Part shown: positions 53,569 to 61,717 of the stretch, piece by piece
Layout of the letters: each line of letters starts with the position of its first letter
How positions within the stretch are numbered: the stretch's first letter is position 1
Assembly: GCF_040750475.1 (NCBI RefSeq)
Contig: NZ_JABJVY010000013.1
Span: 1 to 64,000 of the forward strand
Source of the DNA: Amorphus sp040750475
GTDB lineage: Bacteria > Pseudomonadota > Alphaproteobacteria > Rhizobiales > Amorphaceae
Length of the DNA stretch: 64,000 bases
Direction of reading: 5' to 3'
The notes under the pieces: generated by a model
Databases searched by the model: none
Seen by the model: only the letters and a program-made list of their open reading frames with translations
Told to the model about the DNA's origin: nothing
Program-made: the position numbers and the translations under genes

Positions 53569-54915
53569 ATGGGTATGGAAGCTTGGATTGGGCTCGGCTG
53601 CATCGTCGGGTGCCTCGTGCTGGTGCAGGCGGGCATGCACATCGCCGTCGCGCTGATGCTGCTGTCCTTGTTTGGCGTCACCATGGTCATCGGCATCGAG
53701 CCGGCCGGACGCATGCTCGCGTCATCGTCGATTTCCTCGATCTCGAGCTATCTTTTCGGCGTCATACCGCTGTTCGTGCTGATGGGGTTGGTGGTGTCGG
53801 TCACCAGTCTCGGGCACGATCTGTTCGACGCGGCGGGCCGAATACTCAAGCGCGTGCGCGGCGGGCTCGGCATGGCGACCGTCATCGCCAACGCCGTCTT
53901 CGCCGCCTGCACGGGCACCTCGATCGCGTCCGCGTCCGTGTTCACGCGGATCGCCGTTCCGGAGATGGAGCGGCAGGGGCACACGACGCGCTTCTCCGTG
54001 GGGGTCGTGGCCGGCAGCTCGATCCTCGGTATGCTCATTCCGCCGAGCCTCTTGTTCATCGTATTTGGCGTTATCGCCAATATTTCGATCGGTGCCTTGT
54101 TCATCGCGGCCATCGTTCCCGGCGCGCTGATGGCCGTGGCGTTTTGCGCGACGATTTCTCTGTTGGCGGCATTCCGGCCCGACTTTGTCTTCTCCCATGT
54201 GGGCGGACACGGCGGCGCTCCAGTTATCGACGACAGTGACGGCGATCACCCATCCGCTGTCGTACGGCTGTGGCAGGTGGTCAAACCGCTGGTTCCCGTC
54301 GGCATTTTGGTCTTCGTCGTCCTGGGCGGAATCTACGGCGGGTTCTTCACACCGACGGAAGCCGGTGGCGTGGGCGCGCTTGCTGCCATCGTAATCGGCC
54401 TGGTCCGGCGCGAGCTGACGCTTAAGAAAATCTGGAACGTCGTACTGGAGACGGGGCGGGTGACGGCCTCGATCGTCTTTCTGTTGATGGCCGCGCAGAT
54501 CTATTCGCAGATGCTCACGCTCTCCGGGCTCCCGATGGTTTTGAACGATTGGATGGAGGCGAGTGGGCTCGGACTGGTCGGGTTCCTTGTCCTCTACCTG
54601 GCGCTCCTGATCCTTCTGGGGACCTTTCTGGACTCCATGTCGATCCTGCTGATCGTCGTTCCCTTCGCGCTGCATTTCGCCACGGGCTTCAATATGGACC
54701 TCATCTGGTTCGGCGTGATCTCCATCATCGCCGTCGAAATCGGTCTTCTGACGCCGCCGTTGGGGCTGTCCTGTTTCGTGGTGAAGGCCACGCTCAACCG
54801 CGACGACGTGACGATCCGCGACATCTTCGTCGGCTCGTTTCCTTTCTTTATCGCCATGGTGGTCGTTTTGGCCCTGGTTGCCGCCGTCCCGTCCGTTTCA
54901 CGGCTTCTGCTCTGA
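53569..54915 (+). CDS. TRAP transporter large permease (DctM-like)
   Basis: 448 aa, polytopic. IPLFVLMGLVVSVTSLGHDLFDAAGRILKRVRGGLGMATVIANAVFAACTGTSIASASVF and GSSILGMLIPPSLLFIVFGVI are the first DctM repeat; the second follows with TFLDSMSILLIVVPFALHFATGFNMDLIWFGVI. A longer-than-usual hydrophilic loop (GGHGGAPVIDDSDGDHPS) lies in the middle. Completes TRAP system 2. Confidence 0.93.
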   Translation: MGMEAWIGLGCIVGCLVLVQAGMHIAVALMLLSLFGVTMVIGIEPAGRMLASSSISSISSYLFGVIPLFVLMGLVVSVTSLGHDLFDAAGRILKRVRGGLGMATVIANAVFAACTGTSIASASVFTRIAVPEMERQGHTTRFSVGVVAGSSILGMLIPPSLLFIVFGVIANISIGALFIAAIVPGALMAVAFCATISLLAAFRPDFVFSHVGGHGGAPVIDDSDGDHPSAVVRLWQVVKPLVPVGILVFVVLGGIYGGFFTPTEAGGVGALAAIVIGLVRRELTLKKIWNVVLETGRVTASIVFLLMAAQIYSQMLTLSGLPMVLNDWMEASGLGLVGFLVLYLALLILLGTFLDSMSILLIVVPFALHFATGFNMDLIWFGVISIIAVEIGLLTPPLGLSCFVVKATLNRDDVTIRDIFVGSFPFFIAMVVVLALVAAVPSVSRLLL

Positions 54916-54959
54916 GCCGCGACGAGCATCGAAGACGACAACGTCCCATAGGGCGCAGC

Positions 54960-54988
54960 GGCAGAACGATGAGTCAGGTCGTTCTGCC
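54960..54988. terminator. Hairpin between converging genes
   Basis: GGCAGAACGA (54960-54969) pairs perfectly with TCGTTCTGCC (54979-54988) around a 9-base loop. There is no T-run, but its place 45 bp after DctM and 34 bp before the end of the opposing gene suits a bidirectional transcription end point. Confidence 0.5.
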
Positions 54989-55021
54989 ATCCCTGTAAAA
55001 ATCGAGCGTTTCTCGGCGAGC

Positions 55022-55975
55022 TCACTCGGCCTCTTGATGGTAGCTGGTGTCGATGTGGTCTTCGATTGCCCCGAGGTTAGCGCCTGGAGCTCCGTAATCG
55101 CGGCGCAGGTCCAAGACCGTTTTCGCACCCTCGATATTGAGCGCCGCATCGCGGTAGAAGCCGGTTTGCGGGTCGAGCAGGATATCGTAGGAGGCTTGCG
55201 CGAGCGTGGGCTCCATGTTCGGAAGCTGCTCCAGAAGCAGCGCGATCGCCGCTTGTTTGTTGGCCGGGTCGAACAGCCAGTCGAGCGCCTTGCGCCACGC
55301 GGCGATGTAGCCGGTGACAACCGCGCGGTTTTCCGAAGCCCAGTCCCTGCGGACGGCGGCGACCACACCTTGATAGGTGCCCAGCATGTCGAGCCCGCTG
55401 CCGAGGCGCACGAAGCCCTTCTTTTCGGCCGCTGCATCGAAGGGGGACACCAGCAACGTCGCGTCGAACGTCTGTTGCAGCAGGGCTTCGAAGCGCGCCA
55501 ACACGCCGCCGGACTCGACGAATTCGACATCATCCCGCGACAGGCCCGCCAACTCCAGCATGCGCAGCAGCACGAAGGCGTAGCCGGTCGTCAGCGCATC
55601 CACCCCAACTGGCCGGCCTCTGAGCGCGCCGATAGACCCGGTGCCGGGAATGCCGACGAGATGCAGAAATCCGGAATCAGCGCCCATGACGGCAATCAGG
55701 TCGGACGTGGCCTTGGTGGGCGCCTCGCCCTGTCCGGCATTGTAGGCAAAAACGTTGTCGATCGCAGTCATGGCGATGTCGTACTCGCCGTCGATCAGCC
55801 CCGCCATCTGCTGCTTGGAATTGGTCGTGGGGGTGACGGTGACCTCCAAACCCTGCGCGGCGAACAGTCCGTGCTTCTGCGCGACGAAGATCGGCCAATT
55901 GAACCCCCCGGGAAAGACGATCGTCCGGACTGGGCGAAGAGCGGCGGGTGCGGCTGGGTTCGTCATCTCGTTCAA
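55022..55975 (-). CDS. NMT1/SsuA-like substrate-binding-fold protein without signal peptide
   Basis: 317 aa. NMT1-type fold: RTIVFPGGFNWPIFVAQKHGLFAAQGLEVTVTPTTNSKQQMAGLIDGEYDIAMTAIDNVFAYN, later RGRPVGVDALTTGYAFVLLRMLELAGL. The N-terminus MNEMTNPAAPAALRPV has no signal sequence, and no ABC permease or ATPase is near, so it may be a cytoplasmic ligand-binding protein or enzyme. O3-type half-sites lie 115 bp upstream of its start. Confidence 0.82.
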   Translation of the reverse strand: MNEMTNPAAPAALRPVRTIVFPGGFNWPIFVAQKHGLFAAQGLEVTVTPTTNSKQQMAGLIDGEYDIAMTAIDNVFAYNAGQGEAPTKATSDLIAVMGADSGFLHLVGIPGTGSIGALRGRPVGVDALTTGYAFVLLRMLELAGLSRDDVEFVESGGVLARFEALLQQTFDATLLVSPFDAAAEKKGFVRLGSGLDMLGTYQGVVAAVRRDWASENRAVVTGYIAAWRKALDWLFDPANKQAAIALLLEQLPNMEPTLAQASYDILLDPQTGFYRDAALNIEGAKTVLDLRRDYGAPGANLGAIEDHIDTSYHQEAE

Positions 55976-56485
55976 TCCTCTTGCTGGTCAACGGGATCGT
56001 CGGGGCGGACCGTGATCGGTTTTTGCCCGCTCGTCACAGTGGGCACGCCGGGCCTGAATGTACTTGACGATTTCGAACTGATCCATGATTTTGGAATTAA
56101 AGAGATTGTTTGGAAAATTTCCTGCTCGCGGTCGGATACTGCGGGCGGATAGGGGAGGGCTCAGAGAGATCGGAGCATGCCAGCGGCATCCGTCAACAGA
56201 TCGATTGGAAGGCTCTGGCCGGCCTGGCTCAAGAGGCTCTGACACAACGGATCGGTGGGCGGAGACCGACCGCTCCGAGACGAGGCGACGCCGGTTGCTG
56301 CTGCTTGCCGAACGAGCTGCGCTTGGAACCGAGAATGGCGGCGTCAAACGCATCGGTTCGACCATCGAACGAGAGCTGTGCGGAACAAAGACCGAAGCGG
56401 TCGAAGCGGATCATCGCTTGAACCGGTCGGCGCCAAAACAAACCGCGCTTCTGAATAGATAAAAGTTTCGGGGAGACGGAAACAC
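55976..56485. other. Divergent intergenic region between the binding-fold gene and the dehydrogenase gene
   Basis: 510 bp with no recognisable gene on either strand. Contains the O3 half-sites near 56091 and a GGGGAGACGG ribosome site just before 56486. Confidence 0.45.
56091..56115 (+). promoter_or_regulatory. Operator O3 (two TTGGAA half-sites, 19-bp phased)
   Basis: TTGGAA at 56091-56096 and again at 56110-56115, 19 bp apart like the half-sites of O1 and O2 but in direct orientation. It lies between the leftward binding-fold gene (start 55975) and the rightward dehydrogenase operon (56486). Confidence 0.45.
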
Positions 56486-57373
56486 ATGACGACAGTTGGA
56501 CTGATCGGCCTTGGCAATATGGGAATACCCATGGCCAAGAACTTGATCGATGCCGGATATGGCGTGCTGGGGTTCCGGCGCAGCGATGCTTCGGATTTCG
56601 AGGAAATCGGCGGCAAACTTGCGGCTTCGCCTCGCGCGGTTGCCGAGGAGGCGGAAATCGTCCTGTGCTGCATCCCTGGAGACGACGCGCTGCAGGATGT
56701 CGTCAGCGGTCCGCAGGGCATTGCGACGGGAGACTGTACAGGTACGGTCCTGGCCGAGCTCTCGACATTGTCGTCCGAGGTTAAATCCGAGCAAGCTGCG
56801 GCGCTCGCTGCCAAGGGCGGGATCATGCTGGACGGGGCGATCAGCGGATTGCCGCCGATGGTGGCGGCGCGCACCGCCGTTTTCATGCTGAGTGGCGACG
56901 AAGCCGCCTACGCGAAGACGAAGCCCGTTCTGGAAGCGCTTACGGAGAAGCTTTTCTTCATGGGGCCGTTCGGAGCGGCCTTCAAGGCGAAGCTCTGCGC
57001 GAACATGCTGGTTGCCGCCAATATCGCGGCGACGGCTGAAACGCTGGCATTCGGCGCCATGATGGGCCTCGACCAGGTCAAGCTGATCGAGGCGCTTCGC
57101 GACGGGGCAGGCGGTTCGGTCCAGTTCTCCGCACGGGCGGAGCGCATGGCCAAGGGAGACTGGCACAAGGTGCTCGCCTCCACCGCGTTGCTCGCCAAGG
57201 ACATTCGCCTGATTGAGAAGATGGGAGGCTCGCTCGGCTCTCCGATGCCGGTGCTCACCAGCGTCGACCCCTTCTATGAGCAGGCCATCGAAGAGGGATA
57301 CGGGCAGCTCGACGTTGCCGCCGTGTACGCCGCATTTGCGACGGCAGCCGGCCTCCCCGTTCCTGGCAAGTAA
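56486..57373 (+). CDS. Beta-hydroxyacid dehydrogenase (3-hydroxyisobutyrate/tartronate semialdehyde reductase type)
   Basis: 295 aa. NAD(P)-binding GLIGLGNMGIPMAKNL (glycines 8, 10 and 13), substrate motif LDGAISGLPPMVAARTAVFM at 115-134, catalytic Lys169 in KAKLCANMLVAAN. Reversible NAD(P)-linked oxidation of a 3-hydroxy acid. First gene of a three-gene operon with a ring-fission dioxygenase, so it probably processes a small hydroxyacid from aromatic breakdown. Confidence 0.9.
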   Translation: MTTVGLIGLGNMGIPMAKNLIDAGYGVLGFRRSDASDFEEIGGKLAASPRAVAEEAEIVLCCIPGDDALQDVVSGPQGIATGDCTGTVLAELSTLSSEVKSEQAAALAAKGGIMLDGAISGLPPMVAARTAVFMLSGDEAAYAKTKPVLEALTEKLFFMGPFGAAFKAKLCANMLVAANIAATAETLAFGAMMGLDQVKLIEALRDGAGGSVQFSARAERMAKGDWHKVLASTALLAKDIRLIEKMGGSLGSPMPVLTSVDPFYEQAIEEGYGQLDVAAVYAAFATAAGLPVPGK

Positions 57374-57386
57374 CGCGGAAAACAAC

Positions 57387-58268
57387 ATGACAATACAGTA
57401 CAAGCTCGGAACGGGGCGAGTGGACGGTGCGTCCACGCCGCTGGTTTTGGTGGACGGGCGGATCTATCCGCTCGTCGAGCTATTGGGCGCCGAGGGACCT
57501 CCAGATCTCGAGGAGGTCTTTGCCCGATGGGATGCTTTGGGGCCCGATATCGCCGAACGTGTCGCCAAGCTCGACGGCCCGGGCCTCGATCCCTCCACGA
57601 TTGCTTTCCAGGCTCCGCTTTCGAACCCGCGCAAGGTTATCTGTATCGGCACGAACTATCACGATCATCTGGAAGAGATGAACGTGACCCACGTTCCCGA
57701 ATTTCCTTACGCCTTCCTGCGTCCGCAGACATCCCTGGCGGCGCACGGAGAGGAGATTCGACTGCCTGAAGGCGCGGACCTCATCGACTGGGAGGCCGAA
57801 CTGGGGATCGTGATCGGCCGTCGTTTCGGTCCCGGCGACAAAGGCGATCCGCTCGACGCCGTGGCGGGGTACACGGTCCTCAACGACATTTCGGCGCGCG
57901 ACTGGATCGCGAACCGACCCTGGGTCGGCATCGATTGGGTCATGCAGAAGGGGTGGGACAAGTTCCAGCCGACTGGCCCCTGGATTACGCCCGCGCGCTT
58001 CGTGGACGACCCGCAGGATCTCGATATCGAGCTGACCGTGAACGGCGTTGTCAAGCAGAAGTCGAATACCGGCAAGATGATCTTCAGTGTCGCTGATATT
58101 ATCCGCCATCTTGCCGCAATCATGACGCTGGAGCCCGGCGATATTATCGCGACCGGCACGCCAGCCGGGGTGGGTTTCGGGCGCCAGCCGCAGGAATTCA
58201 TCAAATCGGGTGACCGCGTATCGGTGACGGTCGAGGGGCTCGGCACTCTGGAAAACAGGTTCGTATAA
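57387..58268 (+). CDS. Fumarylacetoacetate hydrolase-family protein
   Basis: 293 aa from ATG 57387. FAH fold: VICIGTNYHDHLEEM, then metal ligands in LIDWEAELGIVIGRR with the preceding FLRPQTSLAAHGEEI, GYTVLNDISARDWI, KGWDKFQPTGPWITPA, and the tail LEPGDIIATGTPAGVGFG. Members hydrolyse acylpyruvates, hydrate 2-oxopent-4-enoate or decarboxylate; all are meta-cleavage steps. Next to an extradiol dioxygenase, which supports the pathway. Confidence 0.93.
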   Translation: MTIQYKLGTGRVDGASTPLVLVDGRIYPLVELLGAEGPPDLEEVFARWDALGPDIAERVAKLDGPGLDPSTIAFQAPLSNPRKVICIGTNYHDHLEEMNVTHVPEFPYAFLRPQTSLAAHGEEIRLPEGADLIDWEAELGIVIGRRFGPGDKGDPLDAVAGYTVLNDISARDWIANRPWVGIDWVMQKGWDKFQPTGPWITPARFVDDPQDLDIELTVNGVVKQKSNTGKMIFSVADIIRHLAAIMTLEPGDIIATGTPAGVGFGRQPQEFIKSGDRVSVTVEGLGTLENRFV

Positions 58269-58281
58269 GAAAGGAAACGCC

Positions 58282-59166
58282 ATGATCAAGGTGAACCGCA
58301 TTGTTTATGCGGCGTTTGAGACACCTGACCTGGAAGGTCAGATTGATCATTACACGAAGATAATGGGTCTTACCCTCGTCGAGCGCGACGGCGACGCCGC
58401 CTACCTCTCGGCAAGTGCGGATCATCACACGGTCGTGCTGCGTAAGGGCAGCGACGCGCGATGCAACGCACTCGGCTTCCAGTTGCCGCCGGGAACCGAT
58501 CTCGGCGACTATGACAAGCAGATCCAGGCTCACGGTCTTGCGACCGAACGCCGGTCGGATGCGCAGCCAAACATCAAGGACGCGCTGATCTTCGCCGACA
58601 GCAAGGGTACGAAAATCGAGACTTTCGTGGAGGCGGAAGCGGCGAATGTCGGCTTCCAGGCCGCGGGCATCTCGCCGAACAAGCTGGGCCACGTCGCCTA
58701 CAATTGCACCGACGTACAGGGGGACGTGAAGTTCTACTGCGACGTGCTGGGCTTCAAGGTGAGCGACTGGATGGGCGATTTCTTCGCTTTTCTGCGCTGC
58801 GGTCCCGACCACCACACCATCAACCTGGTGCAGGGCGCGAAAACCAAGATGCACCACATCGCGTTTGAGCTGCGCGACTGGAGCCACATCCGCGACGCGT
58901 GCGACTGGCTGGCGAAAGACCGGATCCCGCTGGTCTGGGGACCGGTCCGCCATGGCATTGGGCACAACATCTCCACCTACCACCGCAACGCCGATGGCCA
59001 GATCATCGAGCTTTTCTGTGAGCTGGACCGGGTAAACGAGGAGCTGGAGATCTACGAGCCCCGGCGCACGCACCAAGAGTTCCCGCAAAAGGGCAAGGTT
59101 TGGGACGACATCCAGCTTGCCGCCAACATGTGGGGGACGCCCCCGCCGGACGGCTTCCTGGACTGA
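58282..59166 (+). CDS. Extradiol (type I, VOC) ring-cleavage dioxygenase
   Basis: 294 aa, two VOC domains, the usual length for class-I extradiol enzymes. Iron ligands of the second domain: His137 (LGHVAYN), His191 or 192 (MHHIAFEL), Glu243 (IIELFCELD). Accessory active-site residues HGIGHN and Tyr233 are also in place. Opens a catecholic ring next to a hydroxyl with O2. Ends the 56486 operon; an intrinsic terminator follows. Confidence 0.93.
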   Translation: MIKVNRIVYAAFETPDLEGQIDHYTKIMGLTLVERDGDAAYLSASADHHTVVLRKGSDARCNALGFQLPPGTDLGDYDKQIQAHGLATERRSDAQPNIKDALIFADSKGTKIETFVEAEAANVGFQAAGISPNKLGHVAYNCTDVQGDVKFYCDVLGFKVSDWMGDFFAFLRCGPDHHTINLVQGAKTKMHHIAFELRDWSHIRDACDWLAKDRIPLVWGPVRHGIGHNISTYHRNADGQIIELFCELDRVNEELEIYEPRRTHQEFPQKGKVWDDIQLAANMWGTPPPDGFLD

Positions 59167-59195
59167 GGCGATAGCACGCACGCTGTCGACGACCG

Positions 59196-59223
59196 AGACC
59201 GCGGTTTTCGCCGCGGTCTTTAT
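59196..59223 (+). terminator. Intrinsic terminator of the ring-cleavage operon
   Basis: AGACCGCGG (59196-59204) pairs perfectly with CCGCGGTCT (59211-59219) over a 6-base loop and runs into TTTAT, 30 bp after the dioxygenase stop. Confidence 0.8.
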
Positions 59224-59409
59224 CTATGGGTTTCCGAATTTCGCTCAGTCGGAGGTTATTTCAGATGTTACCCTGCGATTGAGCGAAGCGCGGAATGGCT
59301 CAACGGACCACTGTTGATTGCAGGCCGCGAACCCGGCATGCGTGGTTCGCAGTATCGCACCGTGCTCGAAGCGGCGTTGTCCAATGAGTGGCTGGAAGGC
59401 CGAGCATGA
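59221..59409 (+). pseudogene. Possible 3' remnant of a coding sequence coupled to the methyltransferase gene
   Basis: A frame without stops runs from inside the terminator to a TGA at 59407-59409 and reads YPAIERSAEWLNGPLLIAG ... SQYRTVLEAALSNEWLEGRA. It looks coding, and its stop overlaps the next ATG as ATGA, but it lacks a normal start (only an internal ATG at 59338). Likely the tail of a gene whose front was deleted. No family recognised. Confidence 0.3.
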
Positions 59410-59936
59410 CCTTTGATACCATCCAACAGGCGACCCGCGACCATCGGAATGCACACGGGTGCGGCGCCTACACATTCGAGGATGGCCCCGGGCTCACGGC
59501 GCTTGCCGCCGAGGCTGGCGCCTCACGTGCGCTCGAATTGGGGACTGCCCTTGGTTATACGGCCTGCTGCATCGCGGCCGCCGGACCTGCCGTCATGGTG
59601 GACACCGTGGAGCTCGATCCGGTTCATGTCCGCCTTGGCCGCGAGAATATCGCTGCAGCGGGCTTGTCTGACCGCATCAGCGTTCATGAAGGCGATTTCG
59701 AAGCGGTGATGGCCGGCTTTGCGCCCGGCTACGATTTCGCCTTCTTCGACGGGTTCGCCCCGGCGGTGACGCTGATCGGGAGAATCCGGGACTTGCTCGT
59801 CCCCGGAGGGATGCTGGCCTGCGCCAACCTCCAAATGGCCAAGTGCGATCTCGCGCAGGAACTCGGGGATTCTCGGCGCTGGCGTCCCGCCGACGCCATC
59901 GAGGGCGGCAAGACCCGCGCTTTCATCAAGCAATGA
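59406..59936 (+). CDS. Class I SAM-dependent O-methyltransferase-like protein
   Basis: 176 aa from ATG 59406. SAM-binding ALELGTALGYTACCIAAAG (motif I), VDTVELDPVHVRLGRENI (motif II), YDFAFFDGFAPA and LLVPGGMLACAN, as in the small O-methyltransferase/CmcI group. Shorter than catechol O-methyltransferases (about 220 aa) by the N-terminal helices. May modify a hydroxylated aromatic; a link to the neighbouring pathway is inferred. The 3' end faces the MarR gene. Confidence 0.8.
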   Translation: MTFDTIQQATRDHRNAHGCGAYTFEDGPGLTALAAEAGASRALELGTALGYTACCIAAAGPAVMVDTVELDPVHVRLGRENIAAAGLSDRISVHEGDFEAVMAGFAPGYDFAFFDGFAPAVTLIGRIRDLLVPGGMLACANLQMAKCDLAQELGDSRRWRPADAIEGGKTRAFIKQ

Positions 59937-60003
59937 GCTGCGCTGCGCCTCAAGCAAGAGAGGCGATGGCAGGAACCAGCATTTGTCGATGTAGAGGTTC
60001 GCC

Positions 60004-60435
60004 CTAAAGCTCGGAAAGCTTGGTGTAGACGTGCGTCAGCATGGCTTTCAGCGCGTCGATCTGTGCTTCGTCCAAGCCTTCGGTCAGCGTTTGTTCGAAG
60101 TGGATGGCGATCGGCATGAGTTCGTCGGCCAGGGTTTCTCCCTTGGGCGTCAGGTCGATCAGAACGATCCGGGCGTTGTCCTTGGGCCGGTCGCGCGTCA
60201 CCAACCCCTTTGCCTCCATCTTCCCGATCAGACGCGACAGCGTGGATTGCTCCTTGGACACCATGTCCGACAAGTCACCGAGGGTCTTTTGGCCCGTCTG
60301 CCGTAACGCCGCCAGCACCCGGTACATCGGCAGCGTGATGCCGTAGACGCGGATGCGATCGGAGAACTGGGCTCCGACCCCCACACCCGCCCGGTTGATC
60401 AGGTAGGGCACGGAGTTGGTGAACTGATAGCGCAT
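60004..60435 (-). CDS. MarR-family transcriptional regulator
   Basis: 143 aa; ATG 60435 (MRYQFTNSVPYLINRAGVG) preferred over an upstream ATG at 60510, because the extension is low-complexity and covers an operator. Winged helix QTGQKTLGDLSDMVSKEQSTLSRLIGKMEAKGLVTRDRPKDNARIVLIDLTPKG is textbook MarR. Divergent from TRAP system 3. Related TGCA-containing palindromes precede its own gene, the TRAP operon and the hydroxylase gene, so it probably represses all three until an aromatic ligand binds. Confidence 0.92.
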   Translation of the reverse strand: MRYQFTNSVPYLINRAGVGVGAQFSDRIRVYGITLPMYRVLAALRQTGQKTLGDLSDMVSKEQSTLSRLIGKMEAKGLVTRDRPKDNARIVLIDLTPKGETLADELMPIAIHFEQTLTEGLDEAQIDALKAMLTHVYTKLSEL

Positions 60436-60495
60436 GTCAGTCTTGCCTCTCTCCCTCGGCGGTCGGCAGAGCCCGCGCGAAGGCAAACTTTTCCT

Positions 60496-60510
60496 TTGCA
60501 ACTGTTGCAC
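60496..60510 (+). promoter_or_regulatory. MarR site M1 before the MarR gene
   Basis: TTTGCAACTGTTGCA; the core TGCAAC-T-GTTGCA (60498-60510) is a perfect 13-bp palindrome, 61 bp upstream of the chosen MarR start, suiting autoregulation. Confidence 0.45.
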
Positions 60511-60565
60511 GCGAATAATGCTGAGTCGGAGCCATATGGCAAAGCGCCTTCTCGCGCATCACCAA

Positions 60566-60596
60566 ATTTTGCATTTCAAACCTTTGCATTTGCAAA
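60566..60596 (+). promoter_or_regulatory. MarR sites M2/M3 before TRAP system 3
   Basis: Two tandem related motifs: ATTTTGCATTTCAAA (from 60566) and TTTGCA-TT-TGCAAA (60583-60596). The second is a perfect palindrome. They lie 56 to 86 bp before the DctP gene at 60652 and also upstream of the divergent MarR gene. Confidence 0.6.
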
Positions 60597-60651
60597 TTTG
60601 ATATGTACGGTGCGCCGACACGTCAGGCACCTGACGGTCTGAGGGAGGAAA

Positions 60652-61662
60652 ATGATGAAGAACGCAATGCGCGCAGCCGCCTGCGCCATGCTCACCCTGT
60701 TGTTGAGCCCCGCTGCGAACGCGGCTGACTATGTTCTGAAGGTCTCGTCACCGACCAACAACGATCCGATCCTGAAATGGATGGAGACGTTCGAGCAGAA
60801 GTTGGAGTCTTCTAGCGACGGGGCGATCGACGTTCAGCTTTTCCCCGCCAATCAGCTCGGACAGATCCCGGCCACCGTCGAAGGCGTGGCCATGGGCACG
60901 ATCGAGGTGACCGCGCCGGCTTCCGGCTTCTTCGTCCAGCTCGATCCCCGCTTCGAAGTGTTGAGCGTGCCGGGCGTGTTCGACGACATGAGCCAGGCGC
61001 AGCGGGTCCTTCAGGATCCGGAGGTGCTGGACCGGCTGGCGACCTACGGCCAGGATCAGGGGATTGAGACCATCGCCGCGTTTCCGCACGGACCGCTGGC
61101 GCTGCTCAGCACCAAGGGTGTCTCGAAGGTCGCGGATCTGGAAGGTCAGCGTATCCGTGTGGCGGGGCCAACCGCGCTGAACACCGGCCCGTTCAGCCGG
61201 CTGGGCGCCTCGCCGGTTTCGATGCCGCTCGGCGAAGTCCTGCCCGCCATGCAGAACGGCGTGGTCGATGGTCTGATCGCCGGGATGCCGGTCTACGTGC
61301 TGGGGCGCTATTACGACGTTGCCACGGACATGACCATGTTGCCGGAGAGCTACCTGATCGTGACCGCAGTCGCGAGCCAGGCGTTCCTCGATCGGATCGG
61401 CGATGATCTGGCGGCCAAGGTTCGCGCCGCCGCGCGCGAGGCGCTGCCGGCCACCAACGAATGGAGCCTGCAGATGGCGGACCGTATGGCCGACATGTGG
61501 GCGGAGAAGGGCGGCACGGTGATCGAATTGCCGGAGGATCAGGCGCAGGCCTATCTGGACGCCGTCGCCGACACCATGCCGGAGGCGCTCAGCGCGAACC
61601 CCGAATTAGGGCAGGAGCTGGAGTTCTTCCGGGCTGCGACCGCGCGTCTCGCCGACAATTGA
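60652..61662 (+). CDS. TRAP transporter substrate-binding protein (DctP family)
   Basis: 336 aa from ATG 60652 (or the next codon, also ATG), with GAGGGAGGAA upstream. Signal AACAMLTLLLSPAANAADY, cleavage near 24. DctP features: SPTNNDPILKWMETFEQKLESSSDGAIDVQLFPANQLGQI, LEGQRIRVAGPTALNTGPFSRLGASPVSMPLGEVLPAMQNGVVDGLIAGMPVY with the ligand Arg in IRVAGP. Receptor of TRAP system 3, controlled by the MarR sites; an aromatic acid is a reasonable ligand. Confidence 0.93.
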   Translation: MMKNAMRAAACAMLTLLLSPAANAADYVLKVSSPTNNDPILKWMETFEQKLESSSDGAIDVQLFPANQLGQIPATVEGVAMGTIEVTAPASGFFVQLDPRFEVLSVPGVFDDMSQAQRVLQDPEVLDRLATYGQDQGIETIAAFPHGPLALLSTKGVSKVADLEGQRIRVAGPTALNTGPFSRLGASPVSMPLGEVLPAMQNGVVDGLIAGMPVYVLGRYYDVATDMTMLPESYLIVTAVASQAFLDRIGDDLAAKVRAAAREALPATNEWSLQMADRMADMWAEKGGTVIELPEDQAQAYLDAVADTMPEALSANPELGQELEFFRAATARLADN

Positions 61663-61717
61663 TCCCAGGGACCACGGGGCACGGCGCGAGTGCCGGGCCC
61701 CCATTTGGGTAGTCTGC

